DNA from: Epiperipatus broadwayi
Taxonomy: Eukaryota > Onychophora > Udeonychophora > Euonychophora > Peripatidae
NCBI GenBank assembly: GCA_028023455.1
Contig: JAQFVV010012395.1
Coordinates: 10,660,154-10,724,153, forward strand
Length of the DNA stretch: 64,000 nt
Direction of reading: 5' to 3'
Every line of letters starts with the position of its first letter. The stretch's first letter is position 1. The notes under the pieces were generated by a model. The model was given only the letters and a program-made list of their open reading frames with translations. It was not told the origin of the DNA and searched no databases. Of the stretch, positions 47,955 to 58,243 are shown in pieces. The position numbers were made by a program, and so were the translations under genes.

Positions 47955-48894
47955 TTTATATATATATATACAAATGTAAACATCAAAAGCATAAAGCTAA
48001 ATTAGTCAATAAATAATCAAAATTATCCCAAATTCACAATTCAACCAGACTAGCCAAGAAAATAAACTCTAAAATACTACCAATGGTTTCACTGCTTCAA
48101 GCAGACTTCTCAAGTATAAAGAACTACAAAATAACAGTATATTTAAACTAAACATTACCCACAATCCCACTTCCCTTCCAAACACCCTTAATATTAAAAG
48201 AACTTTTAAATAAGTTAATTGTTTCAGAATCATAAATTTTTAATAATAAATATTCTTTACTTATTCTTTTTATTTCATTTCTCTCAAAGAAGACAACCTT
48301 AGCTTCATCAAAATTAATAGTGTGACCTGTTTCTTTTTCACGAATATACATATAAAGCAGAAATAAGAATAATTTCTAACCCTACTTTTATGTACTTTTA
48401 TTTTTTCATTTAAGCTCAAACTACTGTGACTTATAAATATCTTGTTACAAAAGCAAGGGATAATATACATTCCAGAAAAAGTCTTTCTATCAAAAATTTC
48501 CTTTGTATTATCTAATAAATTATTCAAAGTATTATCCCTTTTCCAATCAATTTTTTTATTTCCAAATAAATTACTATTTTTACATACAATTTTATAAAAA
48601 GACAATTTAAATGGCAAAGAAATAAAATCATATTTTTTTTTATCCTTTACATCATTTTAAATATTATTACTATTAAATAAAATTCTTTTAACAAATTTAT
48701 CAGATTAACACACTCAAATAATCTTTATAAAATTGACCTTTTTGAAACAAAGCTATCCCACTGGAATTATTTAATCTCTTATTTCTATAATAATTTCTTA
48801 AAGCAGCTACTTGATATACAGGTTGATAGCTATGAGGTTTAATTATAGGCCTTAACTCTACCAAACAATTATTATTTTCATTTTCTATCGCATA
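47955..48894 (-). pseudogene. Penelope-like element fragment, minus-strand arm of pair B
   Basis: The minus strand reads LPFKLSFYKIVCKNSNLFGNKK-type connector, then DNTLNNLLDNTKEIFDRKTF, then a GIY-YIG core: GMYIIPCFCNKIFISHSSLSL, KVHKSRVRNYSY, and after a frameshift YIREKETGHTINFDEAKVV and ERNEIKR (likely catalytic Glu). Two overlapping open frames (48617-48270 and 48351-48148) cover it. The YIG motif reads FIS here. About 200 nt of 3' UTR follows and is shared with the plus-strand arm. The 5' end is truncated in the palindrome centre near 48813-48894. It is a different PLE family from pair A. Confidence 0.75.
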
Positions 48895-48993
48895 AAGTAG
48901 CTGCTTTAAGAAATTATTGTTATAGAAATAAGAGATTAAATAATTTTAGTGGGATAGCTTTGTTTCAAAAAGGACAATTTTATAAAGATAGTT
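48717..48993. repeat. Palindrome at the head-to-head junction of PLE pair B
   Basis: Arms 48717-48812 and 48895-48993 are inverted copies (TTAAAGCAGCTACTT against AAGTAGCTGCTTTAA, continuing outward through AAAGCTATCCCACT). The 82-nt loop is unique. This is where the two truncated PLE copies meet. Confidence 0.85.
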
Positions 48994-49403
48994 TGAATGT
49001 TGGCTAATCTTATAAATTTGTTAAAAGTATTTTATTTAATAGTAATAATGTTTATAATGATGTAAAGAATAAAGAAAAGTATATTTTTATTTCTTTGCCA
49101 TTTAAATTGTCTTATAAAATTGTATGTAAAAATAGTAAGGTACTTTAGTATTTTTCCTGCTATGATGTATTACCCCGAACACCTTTTCTGCTGGTAAGAT
49201 TTCATCAAAGATTAGATTAATGGCAACCAAGACACTGTCATGACCTGTGAGATTTAAAAGGCACAAGACATATGGGAATTTTTTGTGATATCTCTGTCTT
49301 TTGTGCTATTACCTTATCCGTGTTAACACAGTGATTTTTTTTTTGTGTGACCATTTTTTGGTGTTATATTGCGATTTTTGATCTTTTTTTTTTTTTTGTT
49401 AAA

Positions 49404-50289
49404 TGGCTGGAAAAATTCTGGTGGCTGGAAAAAAAAAGAGGATTTAAAATTATGGGACTTACCTACTTTGGAAGAAGAAGTGATTCTTTTTTTCCAGAAA
49501 CACGGAATTATAACCAATACCAAAATACGTGAAAATGACCATGAGATGAAGAAATATATTCATACTTCAGATAAGCAGTGGTGATGCAATTTGATGGATT
49601 GTTTAAGAAAGATTACTATCACAGGTTTGAAGGCTCAAAAATTAGCTTAGCGACTGCACTTTGCTTTATATCTGACTGATCCAGACAATTGACATCCATA
49701 GAATGGTGTGCAGATCAGCTGAAAATGGTGGTTGTCTGGAACAACTATCTACACGAAGTATGTACTTGGATATTTTTACGGAATAAAAGGTGCAAAATCA
49801 GAGATCCAGATACAATCATGGATATAGACGAAAGTCTGTTCTCCAAATGTAAGAGCAACGCCAACAGAGTTCTTCCCCAACAGTGGATATTTGGTGGTAT
49901 CTGTACAGACACAGATGAATGTTTCATTATAGCAATTTGAGATAGAAGTGCATCCACTCTTATGGAAGCCATCAAAGAAAATGTGCAGTAAGGCTTTACA
50001 ATTTGCAGTGATTGCTGGAAAGGCTACAAAATGAAAGAATTGGAAGGGGCCAGATATGATCATCTTCGAGTTAACCATACTTATAATTTCGTAGGCCCTC
50101 ATCTGGTGCTCATACACAAAATATTGAAAGATTGGGGGGGGTTAGTCAAATGGCGGAATAAAAAACACAGGGACAGTACGTCAGCATCTGGATTCGTGCT
50201 TAACTGAATTCATGTGGAGACAATTATATAAAGATGACCCTTTCACAGCAATTTTGACACATATAAGCCAGTTCAGTCCACCACAGTGA
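49404..50289 (+). pseudogene. Merlin (ISXO2-like) transposase, degraded
   Basis: This would cut and join Merlin ends. The N-terminal part reads DLPTLEEEVILFFQKHGIIT, then LTSIEWCADQLKM, then the DDE core: MDIDESLF (first Asp, 49818-49841), RVLPQQWIFGGIC, ICSDCWKGY (second Asp, 50001-50027) and HTQNIERL (Glu, 50111-50134). It ends LTEFMWRQLY...SQFSPPQ with a stop at 50287-50289. All three catalytic residues are visible, but stops after KQW, SD, IAI and NVQ and several frameshifts (one in an A run near 49430, one before HTQN, one near an 8-nt G run at 50138) mean no protein can be made. The G run replaces the Trp normally found in RLWG. Confidence 0.85.
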
Positions 50290-50685
50290 TCGCTGTTTGT
50301 AAGTAATTTTGTCTTACATTTTGATAATATGCACTTTAGATATTATATGTGTGATTCTTTTTTTTTTGTTTGTTGTTTACTGTTGTCATTTTTATAGAAA
50401 TTATCCTTATTTTTACGAGAAATATTGTTCTTATTTCTAATTTTAAAATAATACCTCTTATCATCTTTTTTTACGTGGCCATTTTATTTCATTAATATGT
50501 TACACTTTATGACAGACTTGCAGTATATAGAGAAGAGTGCTTTTTTTTTTTTTGTAAAAATGACCTAAATTTGTATTTATGTTTAATTGAAAATTTTCTA
50601 CTTTTTGTACAGAAATATTTGTATAATTATTTTAAAATAATTTTACAAGAAAAATACTCTTTTAGGCAATTTTTATTTAGTATTT

Positions 50686-52076
50686 TGGTACTGTTCTATT
50701 AGATCATGTCAGTCACTTAATGGCACTATTTATATGCCAAAGCACATAAATATGCCATTTACACAGCCGCCACCTTTTAGGTCTATATATCTATGTGAAA
50801 GCACAGAAAGAGGCTGTTTAAACATGGCAGCCGGCGCCAGTCGTGTTATTTCTATGCTATAAAGCATAGAAAAGATGCCGTTCATTGGTGGCTGACCTGC
50901 TTTAGTGTTACGCACTTTATCCCAGTGCTCACAGTTCAATATGCTCTACAGTATCATGAGGATGTCTGGAGTTTAGCCTGCCATAACTCTTCAAATATGC
51001 ATGTCAAAGGAATTAGCTTATGTCATCTGACCTACTATTATCTCCTAACAGTTGTCAGCCTGTTGCTGCACTTCCCTACTCAGCATGGAACCTTCAAAAA
51101 ATTCGGAAAGGGTATGTCCAATCGAGATTTTGACAAGCTCATATGAGAAGTCACGTTTGAGCGAGAACACGTCCACGACAAATAAAATGGCTGACTTGAA
51201 AACGGACAGTTTGAAATCGGGGCAACTGTCATCCACAGAAGCCGGTGTACATGGGGAATAAATTAATTCTACTCTAATAGAATCTTTGTAATAAGGTATG
51301 TAAATTGATAAAGTTTTAATTCTTGCAGATGTGAAAAGGCATACCATCTGTCCTACATTGCAGGACTAAGATGAAATTTTTGGCCATTTGTATTTAAAGC
51401 TTTTTAAGTTTTTGTAGCTTAAAATTGTTCTTGACTAAATTACAGGAATTGATTAAGGAAATCAATGAATTACGTTAAGTCTTTGGAAAAAATTGTATGA
51501 CTGTGAAATTTTTCATAGTTCTATCCAGAGATCAAAAGAAATTGTTCAAAGAATATCTTTATTAATCTTTTAAAAAAAAAAAGAATAGAATTGGAAATTA
51601 TTATTCATTCTTAATAGGTGTTCTATTAATATCCATACACATATTCTTTCAAAGATAGCTATTGTAATAAATCAATAAATAAATAAATAATTAGTTTTCC
51701 TTTTCAAAAATGACCCAAAAAAGTAAAAGACAGTTCAGTATTTAAAGCATTTTCAGCTTTTTTCCCCACCACAATGTAGTTAGTTATCTCTCATGCATTA
51801 CTAGTAGTCTGTGTAAAGTTTGTGGAGGGATGATGGTTTTGCCAACCAGCACTGGTGTACATGAGGAATTCTACTATAATAGAATATTTGCAGTAATGTA
51901 TGCTTACATAAAATTGTTCCAGTAAATGTTATTAAGGAAATAAATGAATTATGTTAACACGTATGATTATTATTATTTCATAAAGAATTGAGTGGGCCTG
52001 GTAATGTTATATTTATATGTTTTTGCGTGGCGTCAACGCCATCAAGTGACTAACACAATCTAATAGAACAGTACCA
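50686..52076. mobile_element. TIR element nested inside Merlin
   Basis: Ends TGGTACTGTTCTATTAGAT (50686) and ATCTAATAGAACAGTACCA (52058-52076) are exact inverted repeats and continue less perfectly with GTCAGTCACTTAATGGC against GCCATCAAGTGACTAAC. About 1.39 kb. Flanks TAGTATTT and GAATTTTT are not a convincing duplication. The interior has a GC-richer patch (50780-51260) with short open frames and no recognised domain. It could be a separate MITE or part of Merlin's own structure. Confidence 0.65.
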
Positions 52077-53414
52077 GAATTTTTTTCCTTCCAGGAAGGA
52101 CAAATATGACACCATCTGATGTTTACTACATGTGCTCTGACGTATTACATCCGGAGATGTATTACTTTTCCTGCTATGACATATTACTCTAGTCTTCCAA
52201 TCTTTAAGATAACATCTCCACATGAAATTTTATCAATCAAGTTTGTATGCAAATCACTTGGAGACGTTATCTTAAAGATCGGAAGACTAGAGTAATATGT
52301 CTTTGGGGTAATACATCATACCAGGAACAATATTAAAGTACCAATAGTAATTTGTTTAGTAATAAGAAAATTGCTTGAAAAGGATGTATTACTTTGAATA
52401 ATCTATTAAATAATATAAAGGAAATTTTTGATAGAAAGACTATTCCTGGAATAGTGTATATATATTATCCCATTTTTTTAAAAAGATATATATAGGTCAG
52501 AGTAGTTTGAGATTAAGTGTAAAAAATTAAGGTACTTAAAAGTAGGATTAGAAATAAATATTTTGGTTCTGCATTATATATTCATGAAAAAGATACAGGC
52601 TACACTATTAATTTTGGTGAAGCTAAGGCTCTTAAGAGAAATGAAATAAAAAGCATTAAAGAATATTTATTATTAAAAATGTATGATTCGGAAGCAATTA
52701 ACTTATTTAAAAGTTCTTTTAATATTAAAGATGTATGGGGGTAAAGTAGAAATGAGGGTAAGGTTTAGTTAAAATATATTAATTATTTTGTAGTTCTTTA
52801 CACTTGAGAAGTTTGTTTGTAATAGTGAAACCATTGGTAGTGTTTTAGAGTTTATTTTCTTGACTAGACTCGTTGAGATATGAATTTGGGTAATTTTGAT
52901 TATATATACAAATATGTAAACACCTTCATATCATCAAAAATGGAAATTAAAGAAGGCTATTATGCTGTTTTTTATATAAATTATAATTAATAATAATTAC
53001 ACGTAAAAAGCCTTTTTCGACACATGGTTTTCAAATGGTAGGTATTTATTTTTAACATTAACCAATTTTTGCAAATAGAATGCTATCTAGTATTTTATAA
53101 TGGGAGTAATATAAAGATAAAATAAAACATCAATAAAATAGAAAACCATTTACAAAAACAATATAACTTGAAAGAATTGACTATATAGCACAACAATATG
53201 CAGAATAAATAATGCATACCTTATACAATTTTATATATACTATCTTATATAATTTTCCATTTATTTTTAATTGACCAGTTGTTAATTAAATTTATTGAAG
53301 TTTTATAAATATTCATACAATTATTTAAGTTGTGCAATGTTTCATATGTTTGTCTTTTTGTATTTTTAATGTATGTAATTTACAAGTTTAATATTTTTGT
53401 AGTATTTATTTTAT

Positions 53415-53870
53415 GTTCATAAGTTAAACAGTGATTATATAAAGCAGATTTATCATCTCACCTATTAATTGCATTGTTATATTCTTTGACTCTTTCCTCT
53501 TCCCTGTATGATCATAGCAAACCATATTGCAATGGTCACAATTTTATATACGATTCCTTTTTTGTATTTTACATCATCTCTTAATTTATAATTATCTATT
53601 AATTTATCCAGACTTTTACTATTCATTCATCAAATATTTATTTGCTTATCAATATAATTTTTGCTTTTTATTAATGTATTATAAATTTTAGAATAATTTG
53701 AACTGTTGTTATTATCATCATTATAATTTTGCATAGAAATGTTATCATTTATTATAGATTTTTTAGAATTAAAAAATATATTTTTAATAATTTTAGGGTT
53801 ATGTCCATAATCTTTATATAATTTAATAAATTGTTTTTTTTTTTTGTAAATTAGCTACTTTTTTATCTAG
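53415..53870 (-). pseudogene. Penelope-like GIY-YIG fragment, minus-strand arm of pair C
   Basis: Broken minus-strand frames read DDVKYKKGIVYKI, then a C-N-M-type loop, then EERVKEYNNAINR and DDKSALYNH. This matches the GIY-YIG domain of PLEs (xYKI...YxG...R.KEHNNAIN). It extends further 5' than its mate. Frameshifts and stops throughout. Confidence 0.6.
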
Positions 53871-53894
53871 ATAAATTAATGAATAATATAATTA

Positions 53895-54180
53895 AAAAAA
53901 GATATAAAATACAAAAAAAAAAAGGAATCATATAAAATTAATATGAACATTCCAATATGAGTTATTATAGTTATATAGGGAAACATTTAGAAGTAAACGC
54001 CAAAGAACATAACAATGCAATTAATAGGCAAGATAATAAATCTGTTTTATACATTCATTACTCAACATATGGATTTAAATAGATGCTATAAAAAAATATT
54101 AAAGCTTTAAATTACATTAAAGATCCAAAAAAGGCAAATATGTGGAACATTTTATATTAAGCATAACAACTGGTTAATTA
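53895..54180 (+). pseudogene. Penelope-like GIY-YIG fragment, plus-strand arm of pair C
   Basis: The plus strand reads SYYSYIGKHLEVNAKEHNNA (near 53955-54015), INRQDNKSVLYIHYSTYG, then a stop. The YIG triplet and the KEHNNAIN block are kept. It faces away from the minus arm, from which it is separated by only about 25-60 nt of A/T-rich sequence. Confidence 0.65.
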
Positions 54181-54194
54181 AAAAGGTACTCATC

Positions 54195-54420
54195 TTTTAA
54201 CTAAAGGCACCGCTCTATGTCGCGCTTTTCGCGCCAAAACACATTAAAATGCTGTTTCAGTGGCCGACACGTTCGAACCCGTGTTTTCAATAGTACAACT
54301 TTTTTGTTGCGCTACAGATTGCAGGCCGCTATATCGCATCGCAGTACAGCATGTATGTTGCATGGAAGCAAATACATTTTTCGAATTCGCACAATTTATA
54401 AAATAATTACGGCTTGATGA
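54195..54420 (-). mobile_element. Possible tRNA-like SINE, minus strand
   Basis: Much GC-richer than its flanks. On the minus strand a TGTAGCGCAAC (A-box-like) is followed about 35 nt later by GGGTTCGAACG, an excellent B box, then a GC-rich body. A tRNA gene is unlikely because no acceptor stem is seen. The 66-codon plus-strand frame at 54217-54417 is probably incidental. Confidence 0.45.
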
Positions 54421-54892
54421 GAGAGTTTGTATTTGAATTGTATTGAAATGTTGTTTTCATTGTATTTTTTTTAATTTTAAACTATTGAAATGTTCAGATT
54501 TTTTAAAACAATAATTATAAGACTTTTTACAACGTACTATATTGAACTTTTATTTGGGAAAATGTTAAATATCTATGTTTTTATTGAGTTGCAATTAGGT
54601 AACATGTCAAGTAACGTACTGTTATTAACATTCCACGAGACAAAGAAGATTCTACCGTCTGTATATTTTTGAAGTAAAAAAGAGCGGTATGAAAAAAATA
54701 TCCAGTAAGAAAAATCCAAATATACAGGTTTTTTTGTAAATTTAATAAAAAGCAAATATTATAAACATGTTTAATAAGTAAAGAAGACATTTGTATGTGT
54801 TTGTTGTTTTTTAAAAAAGTTTGAGTTTCTTCTGTCCGAGTACGTTTACGATTTTGAATTTTTTTATTTTAGCATTACAAACAAACAGAACC

Positions 54893-54940
54893 CTAACCCT
54901 AAACTAACCATAAAACAAACCCTAAATCTAACCGTAACAA
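54893..54940. repeat. Short telomere-like CCCTAA array, degenerate
   Basis: AACCCTAACCCTAAACTAAC followed by CATAAAACAAACCCTAAATC and CTAACCG. CCCTAA is the common animal telomere unit, but only about two perfect copies plus degenerate ones are present. It may be an interstitial relic or chance. Confidence 0.35.
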
Positions 54941-54984
54941 CTTTTACTTTTATTACGATTAATATTTTTTAGTTAAACAACAAC

Positions 54985-55128
54985 AAAAAAAGTCGTAACA
55001 CAAGTAAAAAAATATCCGATAGAAAATTGATAAAAAAAAAGCCGTAACACAAATAAAAAAATATCCGATAGAAAATTGATAAAAAAAAGCCGTAACACAA
55101 TTTAAAAAATATACGATATAAAAAACAC
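54985..55128. repeat. Minisatellite, about 47-49 bp unit, three copies
   Basis: Units contain GTCGTAACACAAGT or GCCGTAACACAA, then AAAAATATCCGATAGAAAAT. The third is truncated and diverged (ATATACGATATAAAA). Confidence 0.75.
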
Positions 55129-56394
55129 GAATCAAATTGTAATTTGTTGATTTTATTTTACATTTATTATTATCATTTAAATTGTATACGTTAATAAAAA
55201 ATAATATTTAAAAAAGACGATTTTGTTTTGTTTTTATTTTCGCATTACAAAAAAAATTATTAAAATCAACGGCCCGTGAATGTTCATATTTTATAGTTTT
55301 AGCGTGAAAATGGCACCATCCTACGACGACTTTATCTATAATACAAGCACCATTAAAAATGAATGGAACATTATATAAGATAATATATATAAAGTTGTAT
55401 AGTGCATGTTTTATTTATTTTGTTTATTGTTATGTTATCTAGTCAATTCTTTGAAGTTATATTGAATCTTTATGAGAAAAAAAAATATTTTATTTTACTT
55501 CTATTATAAAACAATAGACGATGTTCTATCTGCAATATTTGGCTTAACATTTGAAAATAGCATAAAACCATGTGCTAAAAAAAGGCTTTTTATATGTAAT
55601 TATTATTAATATATATTTATATAATTGTTGTATATGATTTTTTATTATTTATTATAACAGCTGCATATTTTTGATATTAACAATCATGCAATTATTTCAT
55701 CTTTAGAAAAATTGTGAAATAATTTATCTGATGTCTAATAAATTATTAATAAGAACTTTTGAATTTTATTATTGAAAAGACAACTAAATTAGAATATTTA
55801 TCATTATTGTAACAATCCATTTATTGCTCAGCCAAGAGAATTTTTTTCTGCTATTACTTGCAAAATTGAAAAGAGAAGATATTTAAAAAGCTAATAACTT
55901 AAATAAAAATTTGCCAATATTTATTTTTCAATGTTTAAAAAAAAAAAAGACTGCCAACTTTGGAAAGCTTATTTAAAAACCAAAAAATTACTAGTAGTGC
56001 ATGTCTAGTTGGTACTAATTTTTTACTACTTTGAATGAAAGAAAATTTACAATTTTTTTTAGTAAAACTTTAATATATTTGGTAACTATATTTTTATAAA
56101 TAATGTGAAAACTAATTAAAAGGATTAAGATAATTTATCTCAACTTATTAAATAATTCTTAAAATTAAAAAATTGTGGTTTGGACAAAATAATACAAATA
56201 CCTATCTTATTAGCACTATTTTTTGACATCATATAGAAGACTAACATAACATTTTTGTTTAATGTTCAAAAATTAACTATCTCAGGCATAGTGCCTGGTT
56301 CACAGAAAATGAAAAATGAAAATTTAAAAATATGGTGAGAAATTAATGCTTACTAAAAAACCATTGTGTTCTTTAATCCACAAGCAAAATATTT
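55129..56394. other. AT-rich intergenic DNA
   Basis: Nothing recognisable. Confidence 0.55.
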
Positions 56395-56540
56395 ATTAAA
56401 ACAGACAAAACTCACTATACGTATTGCCACACTGCAAGCTAGAGTAATCAATGGATGCCAGTATAGTAAGTTTTGCCTGTTTTAATAACAGTTATATTCA
56501 AGCATAAGAAATGGTGACCATGTGATGTTTATTAGCAAAA
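56395..56540. repeat. Fragment of the 42.95-43.69 kb foldback family
   Basis: An inverted pair AAAACAGACAAAACTCACTATA and its complement TATAGTAAGTTTTGCCTGTTTT surround a 50-nt loop, followed by CAAGCATAAGAAATGGTG, which also occurs near 43353 in the foldback centre. Confidence 0.65.
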
Positions 56541-56689
56541 TATTTATGACCAAGTTGCCATTCCATATACATTGGTATTTTATGTGACTAGTATGAAGTG
56601 GAAGTTATTGTCTTAAGCAAAAGTATTGTCATAATGATTATCATTTCAATTTTTTTAACCATTAAAATGTCATTTGTTCAATCATCAAA

Positions 56690-57060
56690 GAAGCTTATCA
56701 TTTAAACTACCTTTTTTTCAATTGTAACTTGGTATTGATATGAACTGCCATATCATAAAGTTATATTGCAAGCATATGGAACTGTATTTATTCTTCAATG
56801 CTGCAAACATTGTTTTGCATATATCTTGCAAGATGACAAAGCCCCAATTTATACAATCCATGCAGTTAAATCATTAATTGGGAGGAAATAAAGATCATGC
56901 TACGCAATTCTCATGGTCTCTCTAATCACTTGATTTAAATAAATTTAGCCTGTCTGGGCCTTTTTTAATTGAACAAGAGATTAATATTCTCTTGAGAAAC
57001 TCTCTTAAAATGTGAACTTTTTTTATGAAGAATAGTTTGATATTTCTTAACAATAATCGC
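56690..57060 (+). pseudogene. Tc1/mariner-type transposase fossil
   Basis: Broken plus-strand frames read LQDDKAPIYTIHAVKSLI near 56825-56880 (equivalent to the QDNAPxHxA block with the second catalytic Asp), then QFSWSL and SLDLNKFSLSGPF near 56910-56960 (equivalent to the SPDLNPIENLW block; the third acidic residue is lost). Only the C-terminal half is recognisable and no TIRs could be placed. Confidence 0.65.
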
Positions 57061-57469
57061 ATGATATCTTAGCTTTATCCCAAGTAGAAATCAAGAAGTC
57101 TTAATGCAAATGGTGGTCTTATATTAGCCTAGTAATGATATCATAGGTATTCATCATTCTTTTGTTCAATTGCTATAAATATATATTTAATTATTAGTGA
57201 ATACTGAATATATATTTTTATTACTTTTTTTGATAGAATATTTGATTTCTATTTTTATTATTTAATGAAACCCACAAAACATCAAATTAATCTTAATTAC
57301 ACCCTTTTTTCTTTCTTTTTCCTTTCAGTCTGCTGGGTTTATGTTTGTAATAATTATTTGATAGATTTATTTCCATTGTAATAGGAATTAAAAGTGACAT
57401 ACTTTAAACATATGCCATCTATCAGAGTATAATAACTACTCTTTCTTATTGCATTGCCAATGTATGCTA

Positions 57470-57778
57470 TATAATACTAAATTTCCAAGGACTTTACTAC
57501 TGTTATACAATGCTTTATTTACCATCCTTTCTTACAGTTTCGATTGTCCCAGCAATCTTCTTCAGAACTAGGAGTTATAAAGTTCTTAAGAAGATTGCTG
57601 GGGCATTCGAAACTGTAAACTAAGAAACGGTGGTGAATTTGATTATAACAGTTGAGGTTAGGAGTTATAAGTTCTGAAGAAGATAAGATTGCTGGGGCAA
57701 TCGAAACTGTAAGAAAGGGTGGTAAATAAAGCATTGTGTTGTAACAATAGTAAAGTGCTTGGACAATTTAGTATGATA
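57470..57778. repeat. Palindromic element with three CTGAAGA-hairpin-GAAAC motifs
   Basis: Inverted arms meet around 57630; the outer matches are TACTAAATT...CCAAG and CTTGG...AATTTAGTA. Each arm has CTGAAGAAG, a short stem (GATTGC against GCAATC) and GAAACTGTAA, one on the minus strand (about 57528-57566) and one on the plus strand (about 57673-57712, with a 5-nt insertion); a third, plus-strand copy at about 57583-57616 has CTTAAGA. The motif resembles sequences near the ends of Penelope-like elements and the core of hammerhead ribozymes. No ORF. Confidence 0.6.
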
Positions 57779-57927
57779 TGGTATCTATCAGAGTACTGGA
57801 GATGGCTTTTAAATAAGTTTAAGTAATTATTCTATTTTATATGTTGTTTTGTTAACTTGCTGTGTGTGTGTTTCCGTCTGTATGTCTACATTTTTGAAAT
57901 TTGCTCCGGTTGAGATTCTTTTTTAAA

Positions 57928-58243
57928 TAATGCTTTTATGTAAACAGTATTAGCCAACTAAAAAGTCGAAAAAATTGGACTAGAAAGTAGAAATAAATGA
58001 ATCTCTATTAATTTATCGTTCTTGAAAAATATCAGAGATCTTAAGAATCTAGTCTTGTTATAAAACAATTGGAAATAGGCCTTCTTGATTTTTATGTTTT
58101 ATTTGAGCCCCAAATACCTTTTTGAAATGACTATTCATGCAATTTCCAATTGTTTTATAACAAGTCTAGATTCTTAAGATATCTGATATTTTCCCAGAAT
58201 GGCAAATTAACCTTTTTCCACTTTTTAGTTCAGCAAGCATTAT
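57928..58243. mobile_element. Small palindromic MITE, about 316 bp
   Basis: The left arm (AAATAATGCTT, AACTAAAAAGT, ATCTTAAGAATCTAGTCTTG, TAAAACAATTGGAAAT) is repeated inverted in the right arm. A 16-nt insertion near 57943 breaks the left arm. The loop is about 60 nt. No coding capacity. Confidence 0.75.

Larger units (their letters stand above)
49139..52342 (+). mobile_element. Merlin DNA transposon, 3.2 kb, with perfect 8-bp TSD
   Basis: Left end GGTACTTTAGTATTTTTCC and right end GGAACAATATTAAAGTACC are imperfect inverted repeats. The target duplication AATAGTAA is identical at 49131-49138 and 52343-52350. An 8-9 bp duplication and an ISXO2/IS1595-type transposase are the hallmarks of Merlin (family knowledge). 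A nested element lies at 50686-52076, and near the right end (52140-52342) a second internal palindrome repeats TIR-like TTTCCTGCTATGACATATTA. The insertion splits a PLE fragment, giving a clear order of events. Confidence 0.88.
48895..52925 (+). pseudogene. Penelope-like element fragment, plus-strand arm of pair B, split by Merlin
   Basis: Two pieces, 48895-49138 and 52343-52925, form one PLE fragment once the Merlin element is removed. Before the insertion it reads ISLPFKLSYKIVCKNSN; after it NLFSNKK-like sequence, EIFDRKTIPGIVYIL and KIYIGQSSLRLSV. Its YIG triplet (near 52489-52497) is intact, unlike the other arm. Many frameshifts. 3' UTR similarity to the minus arm runs to about 52925 (ATTGGTAGTGTTTTAGAGTT). 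Confidence 0.75.

Noticed and set aside
54217-54417. 66-codon Arg/Ser-rich frame as a gene
   Set aside because: It coincides with a SINE-like segment on the other strand and has no recognisable domain.
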